Numbered from the stretch's first letter, positions 1 through 8,804 are shown. The stretch is 64,000 bases of DNA from Algoriphagus chordae (GCF_003254055.1 NZ_QKZT01000008.1:124001-188000), one strand, 5' to 3'. Notes: generated from the sequence alone by a model not told the origin. Made by a program: numbers and translations.

Positions 1-1472
1 TTTTGGTACTCAGGAAGATTATAAAGACTTGTCATGATCTCTGGCGCTTCGGCTAAATCATCAATCGTCTCAAAAAGAGGCACTATATCCAAAGGAAGAT
101 TTTCCTTGTCTGCACCTAGCGTAAGCTGCGCCAATTTGAATACCTCAAGCAAATGCTTTCGAGATTGACAATTTGAGATGATGTAGCGATTGAGGACTTC
201 CTCACCGCTCTCTTTTTGGATAGAATCAATAACACCAAATGACTCCAACATCTCCTGATTAAAAGGATCTTGAAAAGATGCCACTTTAGGTAGTTCAGTA
301 AGGCTCATGATCTGGGCGATCTGCTCATCTTCTGTACCCTGAAGTTCCTTGCCTTGAAGCTGGAAAACTTCCTCTATGAGTGCATCATGTTTGCGGCTGT
401 CCTGACGCATATCCATGCATGCGAAGTGGAAACCAAATATTTTCACTTTAAGAATAAACTGATCCAATTCCTCTAAGAAAAGTCCCTCATGATGAGTAAT
501 CAAGCCTTCTCTGGCAGCGAATAGATCTGCGAGCAGTTCATCCTTGGTTTTATAAACCGGGTTATTTTCAAATAAAGTAGCATAAAGACCACGCTCTATG
601 TTTATCAGAATTTCTTCTACGTGCTTGAATGTCAATCTTCTTCTCACCTTACGCACATCGCGATAGTAACACTTCAAAACCCACTTTTTCAAGCGTTCTG
701 CCACCTGCTTCGTAATCGTATGGGTGACAAATGGATTCCCATCTCTATCTCCACCTGGCCAGAAACCAATTTTCAATAAACCTGGATTCTCCCAATCGTG
801 AAGTGGAATTTCTAAAGATCCCAACAGGCGAATCATGATATCGGAAATACTATGATAAAACACATTCTCGAGAAACCAGATCAAGCTTACCGCCTCGTCG
901 TAAGGCGTAGGCTTTTCACGTTTGGTGAAACCTGTTTTGCCTAATTGCTGAAGAAGCGAGTTTATTTTTCCTATATCATCCTTTCTGATTGCATTCTCCA
1001 GATCCGTGATGATTGCTAACACATTACCAGGATAAAACTGGGTTGGGTGAGCAGTAAGCGTCAAGCGAACAGAAAAAGTTTTCAGTTTTTCCACGAGTTC
1101 TTCTCGCTTGTTATCATTATCAGTTCGGTCTATCAAGGCTTTGATCGTCCCCTTTCCATTCAAATCATGGATTTTCTCATAGGCAGCATCCTCAATAGAA
1201 TCAAACAAAACGACCTGTCGCTCTACGTATTGAATCATTTGGAAAAGCAAATCAGACTGCTGAGAATCAGTAGATTCCGGCATCAATTCATCGAAAAACC
1301 CTGCAATAATTTCCTTAGGTGTTAATCCTTTTTGGAAACCATTCTGACATGCTGTACCTAGAATCGGAAGCAAAGTTCCTGTGCGGTAAATGTCATTGAA
1401 GGGAAGATCTAAAAATAAACTGTTGTAAATGGTGAAGCGCTTGGCTACTTGGGTATCATAGGTTTTATACAT
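1..1472 (-). CDS. ppc: Phosphoenolpyruvate carboxylase (3' end cut by window edge)
   Basis: Carboxylates phosphoenolpyruvate to oxaloacetate, an anaplerotic cytosolic reaction. I translated the minus strand from ATG at 1472-1470; the frame is open for 490 codons to base 1. The N-terminal half carries the family's catalytic His motif as LTAHPTQFYPG (around residue 150) and the glycine-rich GGDRDGNPFVT segment (around residue 245). The usual LTAHPTE has Gln instead of Glu here. The start follows a weak GGAAG. An overlapping ATG at 1479 is out of frame. The C-terminal half with the remaining active-site residues lies outside the window, so intactness cannot be judged. It is divergent from the lactonase-like gene with about 290 bases between. 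Confidence 0.93.
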   Translation of the reverse strand, partial: MYKTYDTQVAKRFTIYNSLFLDLPFNDIYRTGTLLPILGTACQNGFQKGLTPKEIIAGFFDELMPESTDSQQSDLLFQMIQYVERQVVLFDSIEDAAYEKIHDLNGKGTIKALIDRTDNDNKREELVEKLKTFSVRLTLTAHPTQFYPGNVLAIITDLENAIRKDDIGKINSLLQQLGKTGFTKREKPTPYDEAVSLIWFLENVFYHSISDIMIRLLGSLEIPLHDWENPGLLKIGFWPGGDRDGNPFVTHTITKQVAERLKKWVLKCYYRDVRKVRRRLTFKHVEEILINIERGLYATLFENNPVYKTKDELLADLFAAREGLITHHEGLFLEELDQFILKVKIFGFHFACMDMRQDSRKHDALIEEVFQLQGKELQGTEDEQIAQIMSLTELPKVASFQDPFNQEMLESFGVIDSIQKESGEEVLNRYIISNCQSRKHLLEVFKLAQLTLGADKENLPLDIVPLFETIDDLAEAPEIMTSLYNLPEYQ

Positions 1473-1763
1473 TATTCATCTTCCGTTTTAATGGTTAAGC
1501 AAATTAGTAAAAATTCTAAAAACTGAAATAACTATTGACTATTCATTAATAAATAATCTTTTTCTCTTCCTTTTTATTAACCAAATCAGTCTTTTTTCAA
1601 TAAAATCACAAATCCAGTTGTTCAGTAATTTCGATATCTTTCTGACCTGAAATCGAGCATAGCCCAAACTTCACACAGAATTATGAACATCAGTCTTGCG
1701 AGTTCCCTCCCTATAGCCTCGAATTATTGGAGGGATTACCATTGGAAGATAAATTAAAAACAG

Positions 1764-2903
1764 ATGAAACAATCACTTTTCCTAGCAGGACTTCTAGCTA
1801 TTTCTTTTGCCTGCAGCTCAGAAAAAACAACCGAAATGACGACAACACCTATCACCTACTCATTTTTGGTGGGCACATATACTGAAAATGACAGCCAAGG
1901 GCTCAATCAACTTGATTTCACTCCTTCTGAAAACAAGCTAGAAGTACGGACAATTTTCCCTGGGATTCAAAGCCCATCCTTTGTCTTGGCCAATTCTGCT
2001 GGAGACAAGGTCTTTTCTTTGGAAGAAATCGACAAGGTTCCAGGTGGAAATGTTATCAGCTTGAATCGCTCTTCAGACATCCCTACACTCACCAAAATAA
2101 GTGAATTACCTAGCTTCGGCGATCATCCTTGCTATTTGGCACTTTCTCCTGACGAGGAATTTTTGACGGTCGCTAATTACAGCGGAGGGAATTTCAGTGC
2201 CTATAAAATTGACGAAAAGGGAGCTTTAACTCATCTGCAGACGATTCAGCACGAAGGAAGCAGCATCAACCAAGAGCGACAAAGCTCTCCACATGTTCAC
2301 AGCACCGTATTCAGTCCAGATGGCAAATACCTGCTGGCAGCCGACCTTGGAACTGATGAGGTATATGTGTATAATTTTAAAGCTGAGGCAAAAGAACCTT
2401 TGACCTTAAACAACAGCTATAAAGCTAACCCTGGTGACGGACCTAGACACATGGTTTTTACTGCAGATGGTAAAGAAGTCATGCTTGTTCAGGAAATGAC
2501 TTCGGCTTTGGAAATCTTAAGTTTTGATGAGGGGAAAATGGTCTTGAAACAACGCCTTTCTTTGGTTGCCGAAGATTATGAAGGAGCTGTCGGAACAGCC
2601 GAGGTAAGACTTTCTCCTGATGAAAAAAACATCTATGTATCAAATAGAGGTGATGTTAATAATCTTTCGGTTTTCGCTAAAAAAGACGATGGTAACTTTT
2701 CGCTGATACAGCAAATTTCTTCAGGTGGTATCATGCCCAGAAATTTTAATCTCACTAGTGATGGTAAATATCTACTTTCTGCAAATCAAGCAAGTAATGA
2801 TATTGTCGTATTTGAACGTAATGTAGAAACAGGAATGCTCACACAAACAGAGATGAAAGTGAGCCTTCATAGTCCTGTCTACTTATTTAGATTAGGCGAT
2901 TAA
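1764..2903 (+). CDS. Lactonase-family beta-propeller lipoprotein
   Basis: 379 aa, lactonase (6-phosphogluconolactonase-like, seven-bladed propeller) family. Residues 1-17 are a lipoprotein signal ending in SFAC-S, so the protein should be lipid-anchored in the envelope, unlike cytosolic 6-phosphogluconolactonases. The mature chain opens with FLVGTYTENDSQGL and has repeated blade signatures (SPDEEFLTVANYSGG, SPDGKYLLAADLG, SPDEKNIYVSNRG, TSDGKYLLSANQ) as in Pgl/YbhE proteins; HVHS and the GPRH segment are typical of the family. Exported members may act on other lactones, so the substrate is not assigned. Its stop codon overlaps the stop of convergent menC by 4 bases. Confidence 0.85.
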   Translation: MKQSLFLAGLLAISFACSSEKTTEMTTTPITYSFLVGTYTENDSQGLNQLDFTPSENKLEVRTIFPGIQSPSFVLANSAGDKVFSLEEIDKVPGGNVISLNRSSDIPTLTKISELPSFGDHPCYLALSPDEEFLTVANYSGGNFSAYKIDEKGALTHLQTIQHEGSSINQERQSSPHVHSTVFSPDGKYLLAADLGTDEVYVYNFKAEAKEPLTLNNSYKANPGDGPRHMVFTADGKEVMLVQEMTSALEILSFDEGKMVLKQRLSLVAEDYEGAVGTAEVRLSPDEKNIYVSNRGDVNNLSVFAKKDDGNFSLIQQISSGGIMPRNFNLTSDGKYLLSANQASNDIVVFERNVETGMLTQTEMKVSLHSPVYLFRLGD

Positions 2904-3982
2904 GTAGGCAGATCCCAAGCGATACTGGAATCGTAGTGGATTTTCCCAGAACCTATTTTCAAAGGAGATTCCAAATTATTGGAATAAAGTTTCCCCGTAC
3001 CCAAACCTTGCGGAATGGAAGCCTCCAAACTATCGGCAAGCTGCGCGATGGCATTTAGCCCAATATTACTCTCTAAAGCTGAAGTCATCCACCAGCCTAT
3101 CTTACGGGCTTCAGCAAGGGCGATCCATTCTCTAGTCTCCAGAATACCACCCAATAAAGTAGGTTTTAGAATAATGTGCTGAGGCTGAATTTCATCCAAA
3201 AGCGCCCCCTTATTTTTCACCCCAATCAATTCCTCATCGAGCGCAATAGCTAAAGGAGTAGCTGCGCAAAGCTGCTTCATTGATTTCCAATTACCGGCCG
3301 CAATAGGTTGCTCTATGCTATGCAATTCGAACTTCGCTAATTCATAAAGCTTATCAAGAGCATCCTTTTCCGAAAAAGCCCCATTTGCATCTACACGAAG
3401 CGTAATCTGATCTTTGGAAAAGCGAGAGCGAATGTAAGCGAGAAGATCCAACTCCTGTTGAAAATCAATTGCGCCGATCTTCATTTTAATACAGTCAAAG
3501 CCCTGAGCTAGCTTCTCGTTGATTTGTTTTAGCATAAAGTCTTTATCCCCCATCCAGATCAATCCGTTGATTGGGATAGCTTTTTTTCCTTGGTAAAAAC
3601 CAGATCCAAGAACTTTCTTTCTTCCACCATTTTTCAGATCAAGAATCGCTGTTTCTAAGCCAAATCGAATACTAGGTAATACATAAGGGATTAGACTTTC
3701 CAATTGTTTTAAAATAGGCATTTCATCAGCCTCCCAGTTCACTTGAGACATTTCGCTCAAGATCTTTTGTAGAACTTGCTCAAAATCAGGTCGATCATCT
3801 AAACTCAATTTCACCAATGGAGCAGCCTCACCCCAGCCAATTACATCAGGGTGAGAAGTAATGAAAGCTTTGATCCAAAACACATCCTTTGTCTTCAACA
3901 CTCCTCTGGAAGTACCCGCATCAAACTTGAAAACCAGGGTTCGCTTTAGATACGCAAAGGTGATTTTGGAAGACATAGGCAT
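2900..3982 (-). CDS. menC: o-Succinylbenzoate synthase (enolase superfamily)
   Basis: 360 aa. Dehydrates SHCHC to o-succinylbenzoate in menaquinone synthesis, or is a close relative such as a dipeptide epimerase. Enolase-superfamily (MLE subgroup) landmarks are in order: FKFDAGTSRGVL near the N-terminus, the KMKIG lysine pair, RVDANGAF (metal Asp), IEQPI (metal Glu), ALDEEL (metal Asp) and ILKPTLLGG (catalytic Lys). The GTSRGVL start is typical of Bacteroidota MenC. Met3 at 3976 is an alternative start. No other men gene lies in the window, but menaquinone is what NrfH downstream would need. MenC and epimerases cannot be separated with certainty by eye. Confidence 0.85.
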   Translation of the reverse strand: MPMSSKITFAYLKRTLVFKFDAGTSRGVLKTKDVFWIKAFITSHPDVIGWGEAAPLVKLSLDDRPDFEQVLQKILSEMSQVNWEADEMPILKQLESLIPYVLPSIRFGLETAILDLKNGGRKKVLGSGFYQGKKAIPINGLIWMGDKDFMLKQINEKLAQGFDCIKMKIGAIDFQQELDLLAYIRSRFSKDQITLRVDANGAFSEKDALDKLYELAKFELHSIEQPIAAGNWKSMKQLCAATPLAIALDEELIGVKNKGALLDEIQPQHIILKPTLLGGILETREWIALAEARKIGWWMTSALESNIGLNAIAQLADSLEASIPQGLGTGKLYSNNLESPLKIGSGKIHYDSSIAWDLPT

Positions 3983-3997
3983 GGATAAACAAAGGAT

Positions 3998-4032
3998 TTG
4001 GAAGGTACTTGAAGGGACTTGAGCTATATTTG
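3998..4032 (+). promoter_or_regulatory. Candidate Bacteroidota promoter for queA
   Basis: TTG at 3998-4000, then 24 bases, then TATATTTG at 4025-4032, which fits the -7 consensus TAnnTTTG exactly; the spacer is one base longer than the usual range. The queA start codon follows 20 bases after the -7 box. The element lies just upstream of the divergent menC start. Confidence 0.45.
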
Positions 4033-4052
4033 CAGGCAGATAAACAGCCGAT

Positions 4053-5264
4053 ATGCAGATCCCAGCAATTGATTTAAAGTCTTACGAATATACATTACCC
4101 GAAGAAAAAATCGCAAAATTCCCCTTGGCAAAGCGAGACTCTTCCAAACTTTTACTGTACAAGGATACGCAGATCTCACATCTGAACTTTAGCAATATTT
4201 CAGATCTGCTTCCTGCGGACAGCTTACTTGTGTACAATGATACCAAGGTTATTCCAGCTCGATTGATTTTCCAACGGGAAACTGGCGCCCGCATCGAGAT
4301 TTTCTTACTTCAGCCTATATCGCCAACTACTGTCATTCCAGAAATTATGTTGGCTAAGCATCCTGTGATCTGGGAAACTATGATCGGCAATGCTAAAAAA
4401 TGGAAAGATGGAGAGATCTTAAAAGGGCTTATTCCTTTCAGAGGCGGCACTATTACGCTGAACGCTAAATTAATAGACAGAGCTACTCGACAGGTGGAGT
4501 TTTCATGGGACAATGCTGATGTTGCTTTTGTAGATGTGGTAGAAGCTAGTGGAGAAGTACCCCTTCCACCCTATCTGAACCGCAAACCTGTAGAGGACGA
4601 TAAATCAAGATATCAGACTGTATATTCCGAAAAGGACGGCGCCGTGGCTGCGCCTACTGCTGGACTTCACTTTACTCCGGAGATTTTGGCCCAAATAAAA
4701 GCAAAAGGAATCAAGCAAGCCCAAGTCACGCTTCATGTAAGCGCTGGCACTTTTCAACCAATTAAAGCCGACCAAGTCACTGAGCACCCCATGCACAGTG
4801 AGCAAATTAACGTCAATCGACAAACAATCGAAATGATTAGCTCACAGCTAGGAAAAGTGGTGGCTGTAGGAACTACTTCTGTGCGTACGCTAGAAAGCTT
4901 GTATTGGTATGGAGTAAAACTAATAGAAGGAAAAGGAGAAGAATTGATAATAGAAAAGCTTTTCCCCTACGAAAACAGGGAGTCAGTGCCCACAGCTCAG
5001 GAGTCCTACGAAGCTATTCTGAATCACATGACTGAAAATAACCTTGAAACTATCATGGGAAGTACGGAGATTTTTATTTTCCCGGGTTATGAATTCAAGA
5101 TTGTAGAAGGGCTCATCACCAATTTTCATCAACCTGGCTCCACGCTTATCCTATTGATCGCCACAATTCTTGGCGAAGACTGGAAGCGTGTATATGCAGA
5201 AGCCTTGGCAAATGATTATCGCTTCTTGAGCTACGGAGATAGCAGCTTACTCTGGATAGAATAA
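4053..5264 (+). CDS. queA: S-adenosylmethionine:tRNA ribosyltransferase-isomerase
   Basis: 403 aa. Transfers and isomerises the ribosyl group of SAM onto preQ1 in tRNA to give epoxyqueuosine, the penultimate queuosine step. Recognised from LPEEKIAKFPLAKRDSSKLL, the SLLVYNDTKVIPARL stretch, GEVPLPPYL, the central AAPTAGLHFT motif and the C-terminal TNFHQPGSTL and RFLSYGD blocks. It is about 45 residues longer than E. coli QueA, owing to insertions in the middle and C-terminal part, as seen in other Bacteroidota. Stands alone, divergent from menC. Confidence 0.97.
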   Translation: MQIPAIDLKSYEYTLPEEKIAKFPLAKRDSSKLLLYKDTQISHLNFSNISDLLPADSLLVYNDTKVIPARLIFQRETGARIEIFLLQPISPTTVIPEIMLAKHPVIWETMIGNAKKWKDGEILKGLIPFRGGTITLNAKLIDRATRQVEFSWDNADVAFVDVVEASGEVPLPPYLNRKPVEDDKSRYQTVYSEKDGAVAAPTAGLHFTPEILAQIKAKGIKQAQVTLHVSAGTFQPIKADQVTEHPMHSEQINVNRQTIEMISSQLGKVVAVGTTSVRTLESLYWYGVKLIEGKGEELIIEKLFPYENRESVPTAQESYEAILNHMTENNLETIMGSTEIFIFPGYEFKIVEGLITNFHQPGSTLILLIATILGEDWKRVYAEALANDYRFLSYGDSSLLWIE

Positions 5265-5294
5265 AATCCTGCTAGAAAAAATCTAAAATTAGCT

Positions 5295-5549
5295 TTAAGC
5301 CATTTGAAGACTGAATTCTGCGAAATCAGAATAGTCGATTTCTTTCACCATAATAATCATGGCATTGGCAAATTCTTGCTTACAGGCAAAAACCTCATAG
5401 CCATATTCAAGATCATTGTTTGCTTTGATTTCCAAAGAGCCGAAAAAACGATAGAGTTCTTCCTCAGAATTTGAGCTGATTTTAATACAAGGACTTTTGT
5501 GTTCACTCCTTTCTATTAAGAAATTTGCTGTAGAAGTTTGGATTATCAT
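5295..5549 (-). CDS. Small hypothetical protein
   Basis: 84 aa from ATG at 5549-5547; not recognised. The reading frame is open further up to an ATG at 5648 (117 aa), but that extension runs across a perfect 18-bp palindrome and a TAAATTTG box, so the shorter start is preferred. The product is acidic and soluble, with no signal peptide or membrane segment; its middle (SSNSEEELYRFFGSLEIK) and end (KEIDYSDFAEFSLQ) look like an ordinary alpha/beta domain. It is convergent with queA (30 bases between stops). It may be a small regulator or DNA-contact protein controlled by the palindrome, but that is inference only. Confidence 0.5.
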   Translation of the reverse strand: MIIQTSTANFLIERSEHKSPCIKISSNSEEELYRFFGSLEIKANNDLEYGYEVFACKQEFANAMIIMVKEIDYSDFAEFSLQMA

Positions 5550-5572
5550 AGTAGACGGGGTTGAATGATAAA

Positions 5573-5619
5573 CAAATTTACCTGGGCGACATTGAATTTC
5601 TATACCCTGTACAGGGTAT
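5573..5619 (-). promoter_or_regulatory. Palindromic operator candidate with -7 box
   Basis: A perfect inverted repeat ATACCCTGTACAGGGTAT lies at 5602-5619. On the minus strand it is followed after 21 bases by TAAATTTG (5580-5573), which fits the Bacteroidota -7 consensus, and 23 bases later by the ATG at 5549. No TTG lies at the -33 distance; the palindrome occupies that position instead, as an activator site might. Confidence 0.45.
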
Positions 5620-5717
5620 TTTTCACATTTTGAGTAGCTTATTGTCAAATTATTTTATTTGATATTCAGACTATTAGGCGAAAAGATCAAATCAATGAAT
5701 TCCTATCTGCTAATGAT

Positions 5718-5749
5718 TTGCTAAAATCTGATCAATTGACTTATATTTG
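5718..5749 (+). promoter_or_regulatory. Candidate promoter of the tRNA-Ser transcript
   Basis: TTG at 5718-5720, 21-base spacer, TATATTTG at 5742-5749: a full match to the Bacteroidota sigma-A promoter pattern TTG-N19..23-TAnnTTTG. It would start transcription near 5756, about 180 bases before the mature tRNA, giving a long 5' leader that includes the broken tRNA copy. Confidence 0.55.
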
Positions 5750-5858
5750 CATCGATTTACAAGGCGGATAAGACGGAGAAATCCTGTAAAGGTCCAGAAA
5801 ATCATCAAAAGGATGATCTAGTAAAACAAAAAAAACTAAGCCAAATACAACTATATAA

Positions 5859-5912
5859 AGAGTTGGGTGAGTGCTTATCCCGATAGCTATCGGGACAGCA
5901 GTTTGCTAAACT
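5859..5912 (+). pseudogene. Broken 5'-half copy of tRNA-Ser with palindromic insert
   Basis: Bases 5859-5873 repeat the start of the intact tRNA-Ser (AGAGTTGGGTGAGTG) and 5896-5912 repeat its anticodon arm (CAGCAGTTTGCTAAACT, anticodon GCT). Between them, where the intact gene has the end of the D arm, lies the perfect palindrome TCCCGATAGCTATCGGGA (5878-5895). The copy has no variable arm, T arm or acceptor 3' strand, so it cannot fold as tRNA. It sits 21 bases upstream of the intact gene. Confidence 0.75.
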
Positions 5913-5933
5913 TTGAGTAGTAAAGTAAAAAAT

Positions 5934-6022
5934 AGAGAGTTGGGTGAGTGGCTTAAACCAGCAGTTTGCTAAACTGTCGTACGCCTCAACGCGTACCGGG
6001 GGTTCGAATCCCCCACTCTCTA
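5934..6022 (+). tRNA. tRNA-Ser(GCU)
   Basis: Serine tRNA with a long variable arm. The acceptor arms AGAGAGT (5934-5940) and ACTCTCT (6015-6021) pair fully; the anticodon arm is CAGTTT-GCT-AAACTG; the T arm is GGGGG-TTCGAAT-CCCCC. CCA is not encoded. The acceptor can be extended by one pair (T5933-A6022), so the exact ends are uncertain by one base; a discriminator A would be unusual for serine. Confidence 0.93.
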
Positions 6023-6028
6023 CTGATT

Positions 6029-6063
6029 AAGCCTGTAACAATTTTCTTTACAGGCTTTTTTTT
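6029..6063 (+). terminator. Rho-independent terminator after tRNA-Ser
   Basis: Stem GCCTGTAA (6031-6038) with TTACAGGC (6048-6055), extended by two A-T pairs, 9-base loop, then eight T. It follows the tRNA after a few bases. Confidence 0.9.
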
Positions 6064-6235
6064 GGCCTATTTTCTTTTCAAAACAACGCTATTTAAAGCT
6101 TGCATTTTTACTAAGTAATCCCATCCCCTAAATCATGGAATTAGTGAGATTGTCACTCACCTAAATCCCCCTTCATCAAGACGTCATTACCAAGAACCCA
6201 CAAAGTAAAACTATTTACAAACCCTTCATCCTTAG

Positions 6236-6265
6236 AAAGGGAGTCGCCAAAAATGACTCCTTTTA
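6236..6265 (+). terminator. Terminator-like hairpin, owner unclear
   Basis: GGAGTC (6240-6245) pairs with GACTCC (6255-6260), preceded by A-rich and followed by TTTT bases. It lies 50 bases upstream of the metalloprotease start, so it ends an unidentified transcript or attenuates this gene. I see no open frame or known RNA between the tRNA terminator and here. Confidence 0.35.
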
Positions 6266-6315
6266 AATTTTAGGGCCTTCCGTTATTTTGCAGGAATAAC
6301 TCAATGAATGTATAG

Positions 6316-8760
6316 ATGAAAAAAACCACTGCACTCTTAACTGCCTTATTTTTGACGCTTAGCCTATCCAGCTTTGCCCAAAAGAAGAATAAGAAAAATG
6401 CTAAAGCAGATCCTACGCCCCAAAGCCAGACTATAAAGCCTACGAAAAAAAGCCCTTTCAAAAAATATAGTGAAATTGTCACAGACGAAGCTATTTCAGA
6501 TGATGGCCTTTTTGTAGTGCATAAGGTTGGCGACAAAAGCTACTATGAAGTTCCTTTTGAGCTGATGGACAAAGACATGCTGCTAGTCTCTCGTATCTCC
6601 AAAATAGCGGATGGCCTTGGTGGTGGCTACACTACTGCTGGCTCCAAGTCCAACGAACAGGTAATTCACTGGACTAGACTTCAAAACAGCATCATTCTCC
6701 GTTCCATTTCCTTTGACAATGTAGCTGCAGATTCCCTGCCTATACACTTATCAGTCGAAGCCAATAATTACAATCCTATTTTGGCCTCCTTCAAAATCGA
6801 GGCATTCAATCCAGATTCCACGGCTGCACTGATAGAGGTAAACGACTTATTCCTATCGGATATCCCAGCATTAAGTGGTCTTTCTTCTAATATGAGAAAA
6901 CAGTATCAGGTGAGAAATCTAGATAAGGAAAGAAGTTTTATCACTAGAATGGCCAGTTATCCTGAAAACATTGAAGTTCGCCATGACATGACTTACAATG
7001 CTGCGGCTCCCCCATCAAATTCACGATCCGGTACTATTTCCATGGAATTGAGCCAGTCGATGTATCTATTGCCTGAAAAGCCTATGCAGCCAAGATTGTA
7101 TGATCAGCGTGTGGGATGGTTTACTACCCGACAGATTGACTACGGTTCCGAAGCACTAAAATCGGATGAAAAAACATACATCAGAAGATGGAGATTGGAA
7201 CCAAAAGACCCTGAGGCTTATGCCAGAGGTGAATTGGTAGAGCCGGTGAAACCAATCGTATATTACCTCGACCCTGCTACTCCTGAGAAATGGAGACCTT
7301 ATTTCCGTGAAGGAATCGAGGATTGGCAAGTTGCTTTCGAGGCTGCAGGCTACAAAAATGCCATTATCGCTAAAGATGCTCCTACACAGGAAGAAGATCC
7401 AGATTGGAGTGCCGAAGATGCGAGATACTCCACCGTACGATATGTGGCCACTACCACAAGAAATGCTATGGGACCAAGCGTCTCTGATCCTCGCTCAGGG
7501 GAAATCATAGAAAGTGATATTGTGTGGTTTCACAATCACCTACGCTCTTATAGAAATCGCTACCTACTAGAAACGGGTGCGGCAAATCCTTCTGCCAGAA
7601 CTTTGAACACACCGGATGAGGAAATCGGTGAAATGATGCGAAGAGTGATTTCTCACGAAATCGGTCATGCCCTTGGGCTTCCTCACAATATGAAGGCCTC
7701 TTATGCCTACCCTACTGACTCGCTTCGGTCAGCTACTTTCACTCAAAAATGGGGGCTGGCTGCTACGATCATGGATTACACACGCTATAACTATGTAGCT
7801 CAGCCAGGTGATGAAGGAGTTCGCTGGGTGAGAATGCTAGGCCCATACGATAACTATGCAATCAACTGGGGCTACAGATACATTCCAAATGCATCTTCTC
7901 CTGAGGCAGAAAAGCCAACCTTAAATAGCTGGATCAGAGAAAAAGCGGGTGATCCAATGTATCTTTTCGGAGGAAGCAACTCCTTTGACCCAAGTTCTCA
8001 AACAGAATCGGTAGGAGATGATGCTGTAAAAGCAAGTACTTACGGATTGGCAAATTTGAAAATCGTAGCTCCAAACCTAGCAGAATGGACCGCTACGCCA
8101 GGTGAAGACTATTCTGATTTGGAAGAATTATATGGAGAGTTGCTCGGTGTATGGTCTCGTTTTGCAAATCACGTGGTCACAAATATCGGGGGAGTTTACG
8201 AGGAATATAAAACTACCGACCAAGCTGGTGTCACTTATACGCCTACTTCTAAAGCTGAACAGGTGAAGTCAATGAAGTTTTTGGACGAAAATGTTTTCAC
8301 CACGCCTGACTGGCTACTTCAAAAAGAAATCCTTAGCAACATTAAGCCAAGTGGCGCCGTAACTGCCATTGGCAACTTACAATCAAGAATACTGAGCAAT
8401 GTGCTTAGAAAAGATAGATTGGAGCGTATGATTGACAATGAGGCACTGAATGGTACTGAAGCCTATTCCATGACTCAGATGTTAAGTAATTTGAGAAAAG
8501 GTATCTGGTCAGAACTTTCTGGGTCCAAGGACATAGATGCCTTCCGAAGAAACCTTCAGAGAGCGCATGTAGAACGTCTTGCTTCTCTTATGACTCAGGA
8601 TGAAAAAAGCCGCTCTGATATCAGCGCTGCTGCACGTGCAGAACTGAAGGCGATCCAATCTTCCGCTCGTTCTTCAAGCACTAGATACCCTGCTGGAATA
8701 GTTCAAAATCACCTTCGTGATATTGACGCACTGGTGGACAGCCTTCTTGATACAGAATAA
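6316..8760 (+). CDS. Secreted zinc-dependent metalloprotease (DUF5117/DUF4953 type)
   Basis: 814 aa. Residues 1-21 are a signal peptide ending SSFAQ, followed by a Lys-rich linker. The metzincin zinc motif HEIGHALGLPHN starts at residue 447, and a Met-turn candidate (TIMDYTRYNY) follows about 40 residues later. The region before it (YYLDPATPEKWRPYFREGIEDWQVAFEAAGY, split by family variation) and the C-terminal helical part match the large Bacteroidota zinc-dependent metalloprotease family with DUF5118-DUF5117-DUF4953 layout. Substrate unknown; likely periplasmic or secreted. Single gene with its own terminator. Catalytic residues appear intact. Confidence 0.9.
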   Translation: MKKTTALLTALFLTLSLSSFAQKKNKKNAKADPTPQSQTIKPTKKSPFKKYSEIVTDEAISDDGLFVVHKVGDKSYYEVPFELMDKDMLLVSRISKIADGLGGGYTTAGSKSNEQVIHWTRLQNSIILRSISFDNVAADSLPIHLSVEANNYNPILASFKIEAFNPDSTAALIEVNDLFLSDIPALSGLSSNMRKQYQVRNLDKERSFITRMASYPENIEVRHDMTYNAAAPPSNSRSGTISMELSQSMYLLPEKPMQPRLYDQRVGWFTTRQIDYGSEALKSDEKTYIRRWRLEPKDPEAYARGELVEPVKPIVYYLDPATPEKWRPYFREGIEDWQVAFEAAGYKNAIIAKDAPTQEEDPDWSAEDARYSTVRYVATTTRNAMGPSVSDPRSGEIIESDIVWFHNHLRSYRNRYLLETGAANPSARTLNTPDEEIGEMMRRVISHEIGHALGLPHNMKASYAYPTDSLRSATFTQKWGLAATIMDYTRYNYVAQPGDEGVRWVRMLGPYDNYAINWGYRYIPNASSPEAEKPTLNSWIREKAGDPMYLFGGSNSFDPSSQTESVGDDAVKASTYGLANLKIVAPNLAEWTATPGEDYSDLEELYGELLGVWSRFANHVVTNIGGVYEEYKTTDQAGVTYTPTSKAEQVKSMKFLDENVFTTPDWLLQKEILSNIKPSGAVTAIGNLQSRILSNVLRKDRLERMIDNEALNGTEAYSMTQMLSNLRKGIWSELSGSKDIDAFRRNLQRAHVERLASLMTQDEKSRSDISAAARAELKAIQSSARSSSTRYPAGIVQNHLRDIDALVDSLLDTE

Positions 8761-8766
8761 ACTTCA

Positions 8767-8804
8767 TGTCATTGCCTTTCCCAGGAAGGGCAATGACATT
8801 TTTT
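8767..8804 (+). terminator. Strong terminator between convergent genes
   Basis: TGTCATTGCC (8767-8776) pairs perfectly with GGCAATGACA (8789-8798), with further inner pairing TTCC/GGAA, then six T. Ends the metalloprotease transcript. Confidence 0.93.

Noticed and set aside
1047-1325. Open frame on the plus strand
   Set aside because: It lies wholly inside PEP carboxylase on the other strand and has no recognisable product.
5750-5860. Possible riboswitch ahead of tRNA-Ser
   Set aside because: No known riboswitch core could be matched by eye.
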